This document shows, piece after piece, positions 24,839 through 45,751 of a stretch of DNA of 64,000 bases. The translations under genes were made by a program, and so were the position numbers. Position 1 is the first letter of the stretch, and each line of letters starts with the position of its first letter. Under the pieces are notes generated by a model. That model was not told the origin of the DNA, did not search any database, and was given only the letters and a program-made list of their open reading frames with translations. The stretch spans positions 15,190,001-15,254,000 of the forward strand of contig NC_065872.1 of NCBI RefSeq assembly GCF_933775445.1. Reading direction: 5' to 3'. This stretch comes from Argentina anserina (taxonomy: Eukaryota > Streptophyta > Magnoliopsida > Rosales > Rosaceae).

Positions 24839-24901
24839 GGCCCAAACAGCCCAAGCCCAAAGAGAAATACAACCCGACTTTATATAGTCATGAAACCCTA
24901 A
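24839..24901 (+). promoter_or_regulatory. RPL13 promoter: site II motifs, TATA-like box, telo box
   Basis: Three GGCCCA/AGCCCA site II-type motifs lie at 24839, 24848 and 24854, a TATA-like TTTATATA at 24879-24886, and a telo box AAACCCTAA at 24893-24901. The combination of site II and telo box is the known signature of plant ribosomal-protein promoters responding to TCP and AtPur-alpha-type factors. Its place about 520 bp before the eL13 start codon, with room for a 5'-UTR intron ending at the CTACAG before 25407, fits. Confidence 0.8.
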
Positions 24902-25413
24902 TAAGAGAGGCCTCAGTGGTGCTGCAGCCGCGAGAGACCATCATCTCTGTAGCTCTTTCAGGTTTCACTCTCTCAACGATCTTTCTCATTGTCTCAGTCC
25001 CGTTAATCTAGAACTGAAACGCATCCCGTAGCTGAACTCGAAGCCCACGTTCATGTTTCTTGTGTTTCTCTGTGTGTTCGTAATAGGAAATTTCTGATAT
25101 ATGAACTGGATATAAGGCTTGTTTATTCTTCCTTGTCGTTTACTTTTGTTCTGTATCGGTTCGATAACTGAGCAGTTGATAATTGCTTGATGAACTTTGT
25201 GAATTGCATGTTAAGATTGTTAAATGTAGCGGAGCCGAGACCCTGTAAAGGGAGAACCCCTCGGCAAAGCCAATGGAGTCAACTGAGGCTTTGGGCTTAC
25301 TGGAGTCACTCTGTTACTTGAATCGTGTAATTTGCAAATAGATTGTGACTGCAAATGTTGAAACTAGTTGTTATGTTGTTCTAAAAGTGATTCATATACT
25401 CTACAGGTAAGTC

Positions 25414-26499
25414 ATGGTGAAGCATAATAATGTTATCCCTGGGGAGCACTTCAGGAAGAACTGGCAGGAGCGTGTCAGGACCTGGTTTAATCAACCAGCA
25501 AGGAAGACCAGGAGGAGAAATGGTGTCTGGCTGACCTAGTTATATTCTGATTCATTCAAGTTTATATATTATTTGGCTGAATTTGATTTCTTATTATTGT
25601 AATATTACCAGCTCGCCAGGCCAAGGCTGTGAAAATCTTTCCAAGGCCTACTGCTGGACCTCTCCGTCCAGTTGTTCGCGGACAGACACTCAAGTATAAC
25701 ATGAAGGTCAGAGCTGGTCGTGGTTTCACTCTCGAAGAGTTGAAGGTTAGTTTCTACATTCTGTTTGAGATCTTTTTGGAGAAAAAAGGTGCTTCTGTTT
25801 ATGTGTTGTGCTCTTGCTTATCTGGCCATACTATGTTGTAGAAATTGTCTTTTGGAGTTTTCGTAATGATATGCCAGAAACATATGTTCCAGTTTCTCTC
25901 AAACATTTCCAGCTTTTTTGGTACTTTGTTAGCACTACTGCATAAAAGCTGTTCTTAGGGACTCAATAATTAGTTTCACTACTGGTGGATATATGATCTC
26001 TGATGGTTGACAAATGATTAACGTTTCTATTTTAGGCTGCTGGAATTCCAAGGAAACTTGCACCAACCATCGGTATCTCTGTTGATCATCGCAGGAAAAA
26101 CCGTTCTCTTGAGGGGTTTCAAACCAATGTTCTCCGCTTGAAGACATACAAGCAGAAGTTGGTTGTCTTCCCAAGGCGTGCTGGCAAGTTTAAGGTAATG
26201 TTAAATTGTTTTAAATGGTTTGTAGGAGTAATGATTGTTTGGGAAGGCATCTTAATTATATTTACACTTTATTTCAGGCTGGTGATTCCGCAGCTGGGGA
26301 GCTAGCAAATGCAACCCAGCTCCAAGGTCCTCTCTTGGCAATTCAACAAGAGAAACCAGTCACTGAACTCGTGAAGGTGACTGCGGATATGAAGAAAGTC
26401 AGTGCATATGACAAGCTCCGTATTGAGCGGATCAATGTCCGTCATGTTGGGGCCAGGGCAAAGAGGGCAGCTGAGGCTGAGAAGGAAGAAAAGAAGTAG
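25414..26499 (+). CDS. RPL13: 60S ribosomal protein L13 (eL13)
   Basis: Four coding exons, 25414-25522, 25612-25745, 26036-26194 and 26278-26499, with GT-AG introns join to 207 codons plus stop; plant L13 is about 206 aa. The protein starts [17 protein letters not shown] and carries [48 protein letters not shown] and a C-terminal [14 protein letters not shown]. eL13 is a structural protein of the cytosolic large ribosomal subunit. The ATG follows an acceptor at 25406, implying a 5'-UTR intron from roughly 24960. All phases close without stops, so the gene appears functional. Confidence 0.97.
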
Positions 26500-27185
26500 A
26501 ATGCTTGTTCTCCATGGGTTTAATGTTTTGCAAGGATTTCTCAAGTCTTGTCAGAATTTGAAAATTAGCTTTGAACTAATTTCCTGGACATCTCTATATC
26601 AAAAATATTAGATTTGGTAATTTCACTCAAGAGTATGCGGAGATTAAGAATTAAATGCCTTTTTGTTATATTGTCTTTCATATTCGTAAAGAACCGCACT
26701 CCTTATTTAATGTTGCTCTTCCATGTTGGTAGTGAACCTCGTAACATGTACTGATTAAAAACAAAACTAGATATACACGTAGAACTTGATAAAATACTCT
26801 TCTAGCATAGATCGCACACGGCAGCCGCAAAATATGCCAAACCAAGTCGCAACATCTAGTTTAACTTCCAAATACAAAACGTTTTGGCTAATCGAGACTA
26901 ACGCTTTACGATAACCAACTCTGCAATCACTGGCGCTTCATCGTAGAAGCTTAATTGAAGTCTTTAGTCATGCAACCTCCTAGCCAAGGTAAATGCAGAG
27001 CAGAGATATTCAATCACATCTCAGATTAACATAAGTGGCATTTTAGTATTACGTAAATTTACTTACAAATAACTTGTGATTCTAGTCTGCAAGCCATCTT
27101 CAATATGGTTAGCACGAGCTTGCACCGATCCTAGATTAAGAACAATAGTCTCAGACTCAACAGTCACTCTTCGGATGATACACTT
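26500..27185. other. RPL13 3' region and unassigned sequence
   Basis: The first part is the RPL13 3' UTR. Near 27170-27075 the minus strand reads RVTVESETIVLNLGSVQ then ARANHIEDGLQTRITS, a run of plausible protein without a recognised family. It lies just beyond the SWC2-like stop codon and may be a further captured fragment. Confidence 0.4.
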
Positions 27186-27568
27186 TCAAGAGCTGGATCG
27201 AGCCCTGCGAAAACGTGCAAAGTATCGGGGATATGACACCTCACTTTTATTTGATACTACTGATCTCTTCTGCCTTGCCAGAAAACCTTTCCCAGAAAGC
27301 GAATCATACAAATCACCCAGCTCCATCTCTTTCCTGACCGCACCACTTTCTTGTAGAATTCTGGAAGTTGGTACAAAAAGAGATAACAAACAAGAAAGTA
27401 AATATAATCGTTATCTAAATGTAAGCAGAAAAAACAATACAAATGAAAACAATTAAGAGGAGCAAACATATGAATGAATTCCAACAGAGTAAAAAAACAT
27501 ACCGCTGCCGAATAACTTTAAAAGCTTCCTATGTTGCATTTGGTAGCCCTGTCTTTGGATCACGGTAC
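27186..27568 (-). pseudogene. SWC2/YL1-like (SWR1 complex) C-terminal exons
   Basis: Two minus-strand exons. 27568-27503 encodes YRDPKTGLPNAT, a TAG stop, then EAFKVIRQR. 27360-27186 encodes ILQESGAVRKEMELGDLYDS and LSGKGFLARQKRS, ending ARFRRARSSS and a stop. Splice sites are intact and the codon for the shared Arg is completed across the intron. The YRDPKTGLPYAT-type sequence is the YL1 C-terminal motif of SWC2, the H2A.Z-binding subunit of the SWR1 chromatin remodeller. The rest of SWC2 is missing and upstream exons come from another gene (AK-HSDH). The in-frame TAG marks it as a pseudogene. Confidence 0.78.
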
Positions 27569-27847
27569 CTACAACATTAAACAAATTTGTTAAGCCAACT
27601 TATAGCACAAGACGGTAAACCTGACAACCTTGCGATGTATGTTTCCAACATCATTAATCCTCATTCTCATTGTATGCAAGTACTAGAGCAATGTTAAAAC
27701 CAAGATTGACACTACGCGAAAGTATATACAACATAAGGCTAAGCATGTCAACACCGTGTTTTTTTAAGTTCTTTGTTAATATACCAGACAACTTGGAACA
27801 ACGTCAATCGGTAAATGCTTCAAAAAATGGCCAAATAATGATTAGAC

Positions 27848-28437
27848 CTTTCTAACGACAGATGCCAGCAACTGAGCAGCCCATAACTCTCCATGTCCTA
27901 CCACAAAATCTGTGATAGATTCTGTTGCATGACCATCTGTCAGCAGTAAACAAGTTAGTTACCAGAAGCCGTTTTTTCACATAAACAGATGCACAACAGT
28001 GAACATGAACGATTGGACTCCTGATATTTATTAGAGAGAGTGATCAGCTTATTATACCAATTTATATTGCACGAAGCATAGTTTTCGGGTTGCAGATTTC
28101 CTGAATTAATGCTGATACGAAGCTAACAAGTTCATCCTCGTCAAGTAAATCGACCACTGTGGATCTGTGTTTTATCAAAATAGCATCAAATGCAGCCAAA
28201 TAGGGCTCGTCTCGTGATTGAGCTTTACCGATCAAATCATACATCATATCTGTAACCTTAGACTTTGCAGACACAACAACAAACTTCCTCTCTGACTCAT
28301 CATTAATAATGATCTTTGCAACATTATTAATTAATTTAATTCTTTCAGAACCTCCGACACAAGTGCCACCAAATTTGTGAACAGACCAACTGTCACCTTT
28401 TGGAAGCTGGACTTCCCCAGCAGATGTTCCTACTGCA
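27848..28437 (-). pseudogene. Aspartokinase (AK-HSDH) N-terminal domain fragment
   Basis: Minus-strand exon from about 28437 to 28058 encodes AGEVQLPKGDSWSVHKFGG, TCVGGSERIK, VVVSAKSKVTDMMYDLIG and MLRAI, followed by a TAA where the family has Tyr. After the donor at 28057 the next exon, 27936-27848, gives GHATESITDFVVGHGELWA and ends SVVRK at a donor. KFGGTCVG is the ATP/aspartate-binding motif of plant bifunctional aspartokinase-homoserine dehydrogenase, a plastid enzyme starting the Asp-family amino-acid pathway. Relative to the family there is a small insertion (RIK-LIN-NVAK), and all later exons (rest of AK, ACT domains, HSDH) are absent. Confidence 0.87.
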
Positions 28438-28995
28438 GTGACTATTTAAAAATAGGAGGAATCATAGTTCAGAAGAAAAGTCATTCATCCACGGCAGCAT
28501 TCAAATATCGAATTCAAAGATTTGTGTTGGAAAAAATAGAGATGAACCTGTCACTGATGCAAAGATATTGGTTCTACAAATCTTTTTTCTTTCCAGTCCA
28601 TAAACAAAGCTCATTCTGAAAGAGACAACATACCTTCCACATTAACTAAGCTTTCGTAGTACTGCAAAATGCAACACTAAACTCTACATAAAATCTTGAG
28701 AGCATTCAAGATTAAATTTTTACTTCATAAAAAATCAAACGCATTGCCTTTTGTTCTCATTATTTCACACTGAAACTGATCTCCCAGGTTAAAAATTAAG
28801 ATTTTACTACATAACCTCAGTAAAGGTTTAAACTTTCTCTCTTGAGTCTTGAACCATGCCACCCATAATCCAACAGAATCCAGAAACTTCCAAGTCTAGT
28901 ACACATAATTTAACCTTGACTTTTATACTAGAAAGCCCATCAGTAAAAACTCTCACAAGCTTGATGACATTGTAAAGGTAATAGCTTTCGAGTAC

Positions 28996-29076
28996 CTGCA
29001 AATAGGAGAAGGCTGATGGGGGAACTAATGCGCGACACTGATTACATAACGCCAACGACGACGACAGCGACGCCAT
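28996..29076 (-). pseudogene. Possible first exon of the AK-HSDH fragment
   Basis: A minus-strand ATG at 29076 opens MASLSSSLALCNQCRALVPP, Ser/Ala-rich without acidic residues like a plastid transit peptide, and reaches a GT donor (TTGCAG/GTACT) at 28996. Its assignment to AK-HSDH rests on position and character only; sequence similarity to known transit peptides cannot be judged by eye. Confidence 0.45.
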
Positions 29077-29208
29077 AGAGTCACAATCTCAGACTTGTCC
29101 TCTTCTGTTTACATGCGACTCTTAGTTAAACGACGCCGTCTCTTTTCTTTTAATATTTGTTTCAGAATGTCTTTTTGTCTTCTTCTATAGTTTCTGATTC
29201 GACTGAGC

Positions 29209-29224
29209 TTATATATATATAAAG
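29209..29224 (+). promoter_or_regulatory. TATA-like element upstream of the Myb gene
   Basis: TTATATATATATAAAG lies 430 bp before the Myb start codon. A likely 5'-UTR intron runs from AAGGTAACC (near 29297) to GTTGCAG (near 29567). The divergent AK-HSDH-like ATG is only about 130 bp away on the other strand, so the 29.08-29.21-kb interval would be a shared bidirectional promoter if both were transcribed. Confidence 0.55.
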
Positions 29225-29650
29225 CCACTAGCAAATACGAGAAGAAAGAAGACCACAAAGGCCGAAAGGCTCGACTTTTAACTGAAGATTGTTCAAGGTA
29301 ACCCCTTTTTCACTTCCATGGTTTCTAGTTTGCTTTACAATGAAAACCCATATATGCTCTAATCAACCCATTTCTTTGTTGGGGTTGTTTTGATAAAGTT
29401 GCTAGATCTCATCACAGATTGTATGGAAATTGATAGTCTTGAAATGAAAGAATGGATTCTTTATTGTTTTGTTATCTTGATTCATTGTTGTTCTAATTTG
29501 TGGGTATGTAGCATTGTGGTGATTGAGATCAATTTGGGGATAATGAAATGATCGTTGACTGTTGCAGTTTGGTGTCTTTGAAACCCTAAGTGTAGGGAAG
29601 GAAGGACCTTTAGTTTGATCTAGGGGTTTAATCTTGTAGGGGATTGAAGC

Positions 29651-31600
29651 ATGGAAAGAGAGGGGAGGACGGGTCTGGAGATTGAGGGGAGGAAAGAGAA
29701 GAAGAAAAGGCACAAGGGGAATGGGAAGAAGGAGGGTCTCGGTGTAGATTCTGCTTTGATTGAAGGTCGAGTTGATGAAATGGGAAAGGTAATGGAGGGG
29801 GAGAATGGTGACAAGAAGGGTGGGGCTCATGTGACCGGCAGGGAAGGAGTTGGTGAGGGGAAGAAAAGGAAGAGAAGGAGGGAGATAAAGGAGGGGCTTG
29901 GTGGAGCTTCTTCTTCAATTGATGCTTGTGTCGGCGAAATGGGGAATGTAGTAGTGAAGGGCTTGAATTGTGACAATAAGGTTGGGACTCATGTGAACGG
30001 CAGAGATGGTAAGAAGAAGAAAAGAAAGAGGGAGAGGGAGAATAAGGGGTATGATGCTGTGATGAACAATGTGAGTGATGAAAAGGTCTTCATGGATGAT
30101 ATGGATAAGACCAATGTGGAAACCGAGGAAGAAGTTGACCTTGGTGGTGGTAGTTCAAAGAAGGGAAAGGCAATCCGTGAGGATGAAGAAATGAGAGCGG
30201 CGGTAGAATATGAAGATGCTGCGGAAGTGAGCAATGAAGCAGGGGATATGAAGAGAAAAAATGAGAAATTGAAGAAGAGAAAAGTGGGTGGTGAATTGGT
30301 ACAGAATGTCACAACTAAAGCTTTGGAGCGTGAAGTAAAAAGTCAGAGTTCCAATGTGAAGGAGAAAAGGAACAACAGAAGTAAATTGCTGGAGACAATA
30401 TCTGAGAAACTGAATGGTAAAAGCAGTGATAGAGAGGATAGCGACAGAGACGTGGACACTATTGATGTAGATGATGAAAAGCTAAGGAAGAATAAGGGAG
30501 AATCAGAACAACTTGTTGGTCTAGAGGATATCAACAAATACTTGGAGACTGTTAATTTGGAAGATGGTAGCAAAAGGAAGAAGAAGAATGCTAAGACAAG
30601 CAAATGTGTTAATGTAGAGGGTTGCACCAGGAGCACAGAGGCTGTTATGATGGATGATGGTGAGAAAAAGAACACTAGTGGTGTAGAGGCCTCACAGTCT
30701 GATGGCCCAAGTGATAAGAAACTAGGTCTAGTAAAAGGTAGGTTTTCAAAAGAAGAAGACAAGATTCTAAAAGAGGTTGTTTTGACATACATTGAAGAAC
30801 TTGGCTTAGGGGTTGACGGCCTCAACATGGTCCTCCATTGTAGATCCCACCCTGATGTCAAAAACCACCCTGGTGTCCTAAATTGTTGGAAGGTAATTGC
30901 TGAGGCCATGCCTTGGAGGCATTACAAGAGTGTATATTCTCGAGCCCATACTTTATTTGAAGGAGCTGGAGAACAGACATGGACCCCTGAAGAGTATGCA
31001 GAGGTGAGAAAGTTCCATTCAGAACATGGGGCAGATTGGAAAAAGTTGGCTGCTAAACTTGGCAAATATAGGGTTCATGTCAAGGATGCATTTCGTCGGT
31101 TAAAGCAGCAAAATCATAGGAAAGGACCTTGGTGCCAAGAGGAGTACCAGACTTTGTTTGATTTAGTGAACAAGGATTTGCTTATGAGGGCCTCAGAAGA
31201 AAGGAAAACCAAGCATGGCATGCTGCGGGGGAATATATGCTGGGAAGCAATCAGTGACAAATTGGGAACTAGAACCAATGCAGTTTGCAGCATGAAGTGG
31301 TATAACCAACTTGTATCACCTTTGGTTAAGCAAAAGCTTTGGGCTGATATTGATGACTATAGGCTGCTCGATGCTCTCAGTAAGTTGGAGGCTAGCTGTA
31401 TTGAAGATGTAGAATGGGATGATCTGCTTGAGCATAGGCCTGGAGATGTATGCCGGCAGCGATGGGATCAAATGGTTAAATACATTGGTGAACATGTGAT
31501 GGAGTCATTTCCTGAACAAGTGGCAGTTTTATCTAAACGGTATCCTGCTCATTTAATTGAAGCGATTGAGGTCTATGATAGTAAACCGGTGGCTGACTGA
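29651..31600 (+). CDS. Myb-type RNA polymerase I termination factor-like protein
   Basis: A single 649-codon open frame. Residues 1 to about 355 are low-complexity, rich in Lys, Arg and Glu with several KKKRKR-type nuclear localisation runs. From about residue 362 there are Myb/SANT-like repeats: KGRFSKEEDKILKEVVLTY, then QTWTPEEYAEVRKFHSEHG with DWKKLAAKLGKYRVHVKD near 444, then KGPWCQEEYQTLFDLVN near 490, and a last W-containing unit with RPGDVCRQRWDQMV. This repeat layout is that of the Reb1/TTF-I/DMTF1 family, whose members bind rDNA terminators or replication barriers in the nucleolus. The specific rDNA role here is inferred from family only. The frame is uninterrupted and ends KPVAD; the gene looks functional. 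Confidence 0.87.
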   Translation: MEREGRTGLEIEGRKEKKKRHKGNGKKEGLGVDSALIEGRVDEMGKVMEGENGDKKGGAHVTGREGVGEGKKRKRRREIKEGLGGASSSIDACVGEMGNVVVKGLNCDNKVGTHVNGRDGKKKKRKRERENKGYDAVMNNVSDEKVFMDDMDKTNVETEEEVDLGGGSSKKGKAIREDEEMRAAVEYEDAAEVSNEAGDMKRKNEKLKKRKVGGELVQNVTTKALEREVKSQSSNVKEKRNNRSKLLETISEKLNGKSSDREDSDRDVDTIDVDDEKLRKNKGESEQLVGLEDINKYLETVNLEDGSKRKKKNAKTSKCVNVEGCTRSTEAVMMDDGEKKNTSGVEASQSDGPSDKKLGLVKGRFSKEEDKILKEVVLTYIEELGLGVDGLNMVLHCRSHPDVKNHPGVLNCWKVIAEAMPWRHYKSVYSRAHTLFEGAGEQTWTPEEYAEVRKFHSEHGADWKKLAAKLGKYRVHVKDAFRRLKQQNHRKGPWCQEEYQTLFDLVNKDLLMRASEERKTKHGMLRGNICWEAISDKLGTRTNAVCSMKWYNQLVSPLVKQKLWADIDDYRLLDALSKLEASCIEDVEWDDLLEHRPGDVCRQRWDQMVKYIGEHVMESFPEQVAVLSKRYPAHLIEAIEVYDSKPVAD

Positions 31601-32907
31601 GGTTAGTTGGTGACTTGGTGGTATCAAGTAGCTAAAGTACGTCACGCGAGAGAAGTCTGATAGTTTAAACCAGTACTAGACTAGTTTATTTAGCAAGAAA
31701 TGGCTTCTCACTTTTGCTTCTTGTTTGGGATTATGTGTCCATATGTTTCTGTGTCAAAGGTTGTATTTGAGACGTGATAATCACTAGACAATGACCTTTG
31801 TTTTGCAATATATAATATTTTTGTACTAGAAACAAGGAGTTTCTTTGGTATTCTTTATTTGGTTCAATGGTTGATAGCCGTTTAGTTTACAATGGTACAG
31901 CACAGACAATGACAAAAGTAATGATGTTGTGATAAAAGTTCCAGTTTTCAAATGCAGCCATTTGGTCTTTCAGTTCCAATATGCTTAAATGTTTCTGCAA
32001 GATTCTTCTCTCAATTCTTTAGGATCGAGCATGTGTTAAAGATAGTGATGATGTGTGTCGAGAATCATAGCTAGCTCTTCAAGACCTACAACGATGGAAG
32101 TTGTATGGCTTGGATTAAAGAACACTTGCAAGTCTTCCAAGAAGAGGGGTCGGCCCCGTGGGATCAAGAATCAGAAGAAGGTAGGCGAGACATGAGACAA
32201 GGGTCTCGCTTCGGAAGAAGGAGAAAACAGCCTCGTTTCAGAGGCAGGATGGGGATAGTTCTCCTACTCGATGTAGGAAAGACCCTGCATAACCTTAACG
32301 AGAGGTAGCAACCCCTCACTCTTGTGGACAAATACCATTGGGTCTCTAGGCCTCAAATTAAAGTGATGAATTCTTTTGGTTAGGGTTTTATAGTTCTCAG
32401 CTTACTAGTTGAATTAGTCGTCTTTGTACGACATTAGTTTGCTTTAGTAGTCTTATCATGGAGAATGGCTAGTAATATAGTGGTTTTCAGACCACTCTAC
32501 CTTGACTTGTATAGTCGTATGAATCTATCGATGGATGAAAAAAAAAAAAGCCAACATTTCCTGCAAGGTTAGTTTCATGAGGAAAATCCAAACTCAGAGA
32601 TAGTCTAGAAGCAATTCTTGAACTCTTTGAATATCCATAACAAAAGGATTGAGTCAATGTGAGCATGTTGAGTTCAAACGATTAATGTAAATGGTGAAAT
32701 AGAACAATCTTCGTGCAGAAATTATTATATATACTCGCTACATATTTCATGTGGCGTACCCCTTAAAGTTATTAGTCCATTTTTTAATATGTTTGTTTCT
32801 GATTAGTTACTTATATGTAAATAAAATTTTGTCATTTTCACCGCGTGGATATTAATTATACAATAGCGTAATATGATTGGCTGAGTATACCACATAACAA
32901 TATCATG
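31601..32907. other. Myb gene 3' flank and spacer
   Basis: Contains the Myb 3' UTR and spacer. A possible 5'-truncated LINE tail lies at about 31997-32550. Otherwise AT-rich without recognised features. Confidence 0.45.
31997..32550 (+). repeat. Possible truncated retroposon with poly(A) tail
   Basis: The segment ends in A12 at 32539-32550 after GATGGATG. Similar sequences flank it: TGTTTCTGCAAG near 31990 and CATTTCCTGCAAG after the tail, resembling an imperfect target duplication. No coding sequence identifies the element. Confidence 0.35.
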
Positions 32908-33700
32908 TAGGGCTGGACTTTTTGACACCGAAAAAATCGAAACCGGCCATAAATCGAATCGCACCGAAACCGAGAAACCAAAACCTGACGGAATCACCGC
33001 GTCGGTGTCGGAAACCGAACCGAACCTAGCAGTTGGTGCCGGCTATCGGTTTCATGCTTTCAGAAAACCGGTGGAAACCGAACCGAACTGAGAATTGAGA
33101 TGTAAGGTTATAACTTGTATTTGATGAACATATGTAATCGATCAGGTGCTTATGCAAAACATAGATTTGGTAATAAATATATACATGTAGAGATATGTGA
33201 TTTTGTACAAGAATATATGATTTTGATTTTTATATGTGTACAATCATTCATGGAGAGATCTAATGTAATGCTTTGGGGTTTTGTCAACTTGCCCTCATGT
33301 TAAGACAAATATAAACATCTGGTGATGAAGCTTATGAGGTTTAATGTTTATTTTGGTTAACTTGTTGTGTTTCAGCAAAACACAATAATTTTGTTTAGTT
33401 AATATTTGAGTTCTTGATTATTTATTTGGTGAATGTACTTAATTAAAGTATTGAACTTGTAGCTTACTCCTTTATTTTTAATCCTTTTTATTTTCATTAG
33501 TTAAGTACGAAAGGTCAATAAAGATATTAGGTTTTGTAAACAAAACAAAATCGAAACCGAACCGAATTATAGGTTAATCGAAACCGCAGTTTCTATATAT
33601 ATTTTTCGGTTTCGGTTTTAGAAAACATGAAACCGAAAGTTCAGTGGCGTTTATCGGTTAGTGCTCATAAAACAAACTGTTGACACCGAATCCAGCCCTA
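32908..33700. mobile_element. Non-autonomous hAT element (MITE), 793 bp
   Basis: Starts TAGGGCTGGA at 32908 and ends TCCAGCCCTA at 33700, a perfect 10-bp terminal inverted repeat. It is flanked by 8-bp sequences ATATCATG (32900-32907) and ATTTCATG (33701-33708), differing at one base, as expected for a hAT target duplication. Both ends hold many copies of AACCGAACCG/CGAAACCG subterminal motifs, and there is no transposase. The interior is AT-rich. Confidence 0.9.
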
Positions 33701-34275
33701 ATTTCATGTAGTGTGGTGAGTACACAGAATAATTACTCAATTTCTTGATCTCTCACACTAGCACCAAACTATTTTTTAGGTAATGGTGCTCTTTCGACAG
33801 CAATATCCACAAACGACGTCGTTCTGGATGATCCCCTACACGCCCGATTCTATTCCCCTGAGCCCAAATTCGATCTCTCTCTTGCTCTAAACTCTCTTTG
33901 CATTTCTCGTCCCAAATTTCCCGATTCAATCGCGGAGTTTTCACTTCCCGCCTCTTTAACTCCAGCTCGATCGGCGAACCGGACCAAACTCGTCGCCTCT
34001 CCGGTTCACGATTCTCCCGCCGTCGTTTTCCGACGGCTCCACAACTGACCTCCTTTTCTCTTCTTACTTTTCTCGTCTCGAATTTCCGCATTGGACAAAG
34101 GAGCTCACAGCCTTCGTCTAGACGGAGCTAGGGTTTTCGATGAAGGTTTTAGCGTGATTCCCCTAGGGTTTCCGGCTTCCGATGATTGCGCCTCTGATCC
34201 GACTGCCAGCTTCTTCAAATTGCGGAGGCGAAACGCGGCGGTGGCTAGGGTTTATGTAATGTCCCGATTCTCAAC

Positions 34276-45751
<11,476 letters not shown>

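Noticed and set aside
25219..25275. Possible snoRNA in the RPL13 leader intron
   Set aside because: GC-rich stem-like sequence is present, but I could not find proper C/D or H/ACA boxes at the right spacing.
30343..30909. 188-codon minus-strand frame opposite the Myb gene
   Set aside because: Antisense shadow of the Lys/Glu-rich N-terminal region; Ser/Phe/Leu-rich without family resemblance.
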